Below are positions 63,847-64,000 of a DNA stretch of 64,000 nt, piece by piece. How positions within the stretch are numbered: position 1 is the first letter of the stretch; the number at the start of each line of letters is the position of its first letter. Both the position numbers and the translations under genes were made by a program. This DNA comes from Pseudoips prasinana (lineage: Eukaryota > Arthropoda > Insecta > Lepidoptera > Nolidae), in assembly GCA_951640165.1 (NCBI GenBank), contig OX621252.1, positions 17,071,934-17,135,933 on the forward strand, read 5' to 3'. The notes below the pieces were generated by a model. It searched no databases and was not told the origin of the DNA. It saw only the letters and a program-made list of their open reading frames with translations.

Positions 63847-64000
63847 GACAGACAGACATGACGAATCTATAAGGGTTCCGTTTTTTGCCATTTGGCTACG
63901 GAACCCTAATAAAAACGGTAATTCGCAGGCGTGAGCTGTCAAAACTAAAATAAACGAACGGACAGAGTATAGTTACTGCCCTGATGGTTGGTAAGACTTG

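Larger units (their letters stand above)
57831..63911 (-). repeat. Old GGGTTCCGT repeat, split by the BEL/Pao insertion
   Basis: The first part (57831-58371) begins with a GTGCGAGTC/GGACTCGCAC hairpin and GAAGGGTTCCGTA. It ends at CGGACGGACAG, and the second part resumes after the 3' LTR with GACAGACAGACATGACGAA and the cap ACGGAACCCT. Across the gap the order matches the copy at 4414-4865 in reverse. A run of 18 G is at 58045-58062. Confidence 0.75.

Overview
This is a eukaryotic nuclear window, almost certainly from a moth or butterfly (Lepidoptera). It is AT-rich, with long non-coding stretches, spliced genes with GT-AG introns, and a repeat load typical of that order: tRNA-headed SINEs, a mariner, BEL/Pao, non-LTR elements, and many short Helitrons ending in a GC hairpin plus CTAG. 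No CRISPR array, operon, phage or other prokaryotic feature is present. The species cannot be named from the sequence alone.

Two host genes can be supported. (1) A complete four-exon coding region at 25128-29765 (+) encodes a 427-residue zinc-finger protein of the Nerfin-1/INSM1/EGL-46 family, a neuronal-differentiation transcription factor. It has a PLDLSLK (CtBP-type) motif, three zinc fingers and three phase-0 introns, one of which splits finger 2. (2) The first two coding exons of a secreted or membrane protein of the NRF-6 (nose resistant to fluoxetine) type lie at 47794-48130 and 51406-51626 (+). The rest of this gene is not visible and probably lies beyond the right edge. A GC-rich segment with a possible initiator and splice donor at 10968-11216 may be a distal first exon, perhaps of the nerfin-1 gene.

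Layout. 0-10 kb: non-LTR reverse-transcriptase end, an apparently intact mariner, nested SINEs, a hairpin-capped repeat, small MITEs, a 5S rRNA-derived SINE and a 927-bp terminal-inverted-repeat element. 10-25 kb: mostly AT-rich intergenic DNA with Helitrons, SINEs, foldbacks and a 1.5-kb inverted-repeat element. 25-30 kb: the nerfin-1 gene, with a GC-rich inverted-repeat element holding 50-bp tandem units in intron 2. 30.6-33.5 kb: an 809-residue non-LTR ORF with a complete reverse-transcriptase core. 33.5-40 kb: AT-rich, including a 2-kb block (36.2-38.2 kb) dense in the motif CTAGTC on one strand and built from diverged duplications. 40-47 kb: retroelement relics, and a Helitron that still carries a helicase remnant. 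47.8-51.6 kb: the NRF-like exons, with repeats filling intron 1. 52-58 kb: Helitrons, a dead Tc1-like transposase and a large foldback. 58.4-63.8 kb: a degenerate BEL/Pao retrotransposon with near-identical LTRs and a GACAG target duplication, inserted into an older repeat.

Most of the window is therefore transposon archaeology around two host genes. The least expected structures are the 5S-derived SINE family, the CTAGTC block, the chimeric Helitron termini and the tandem-repeat element inside the nerfin-1 intron.
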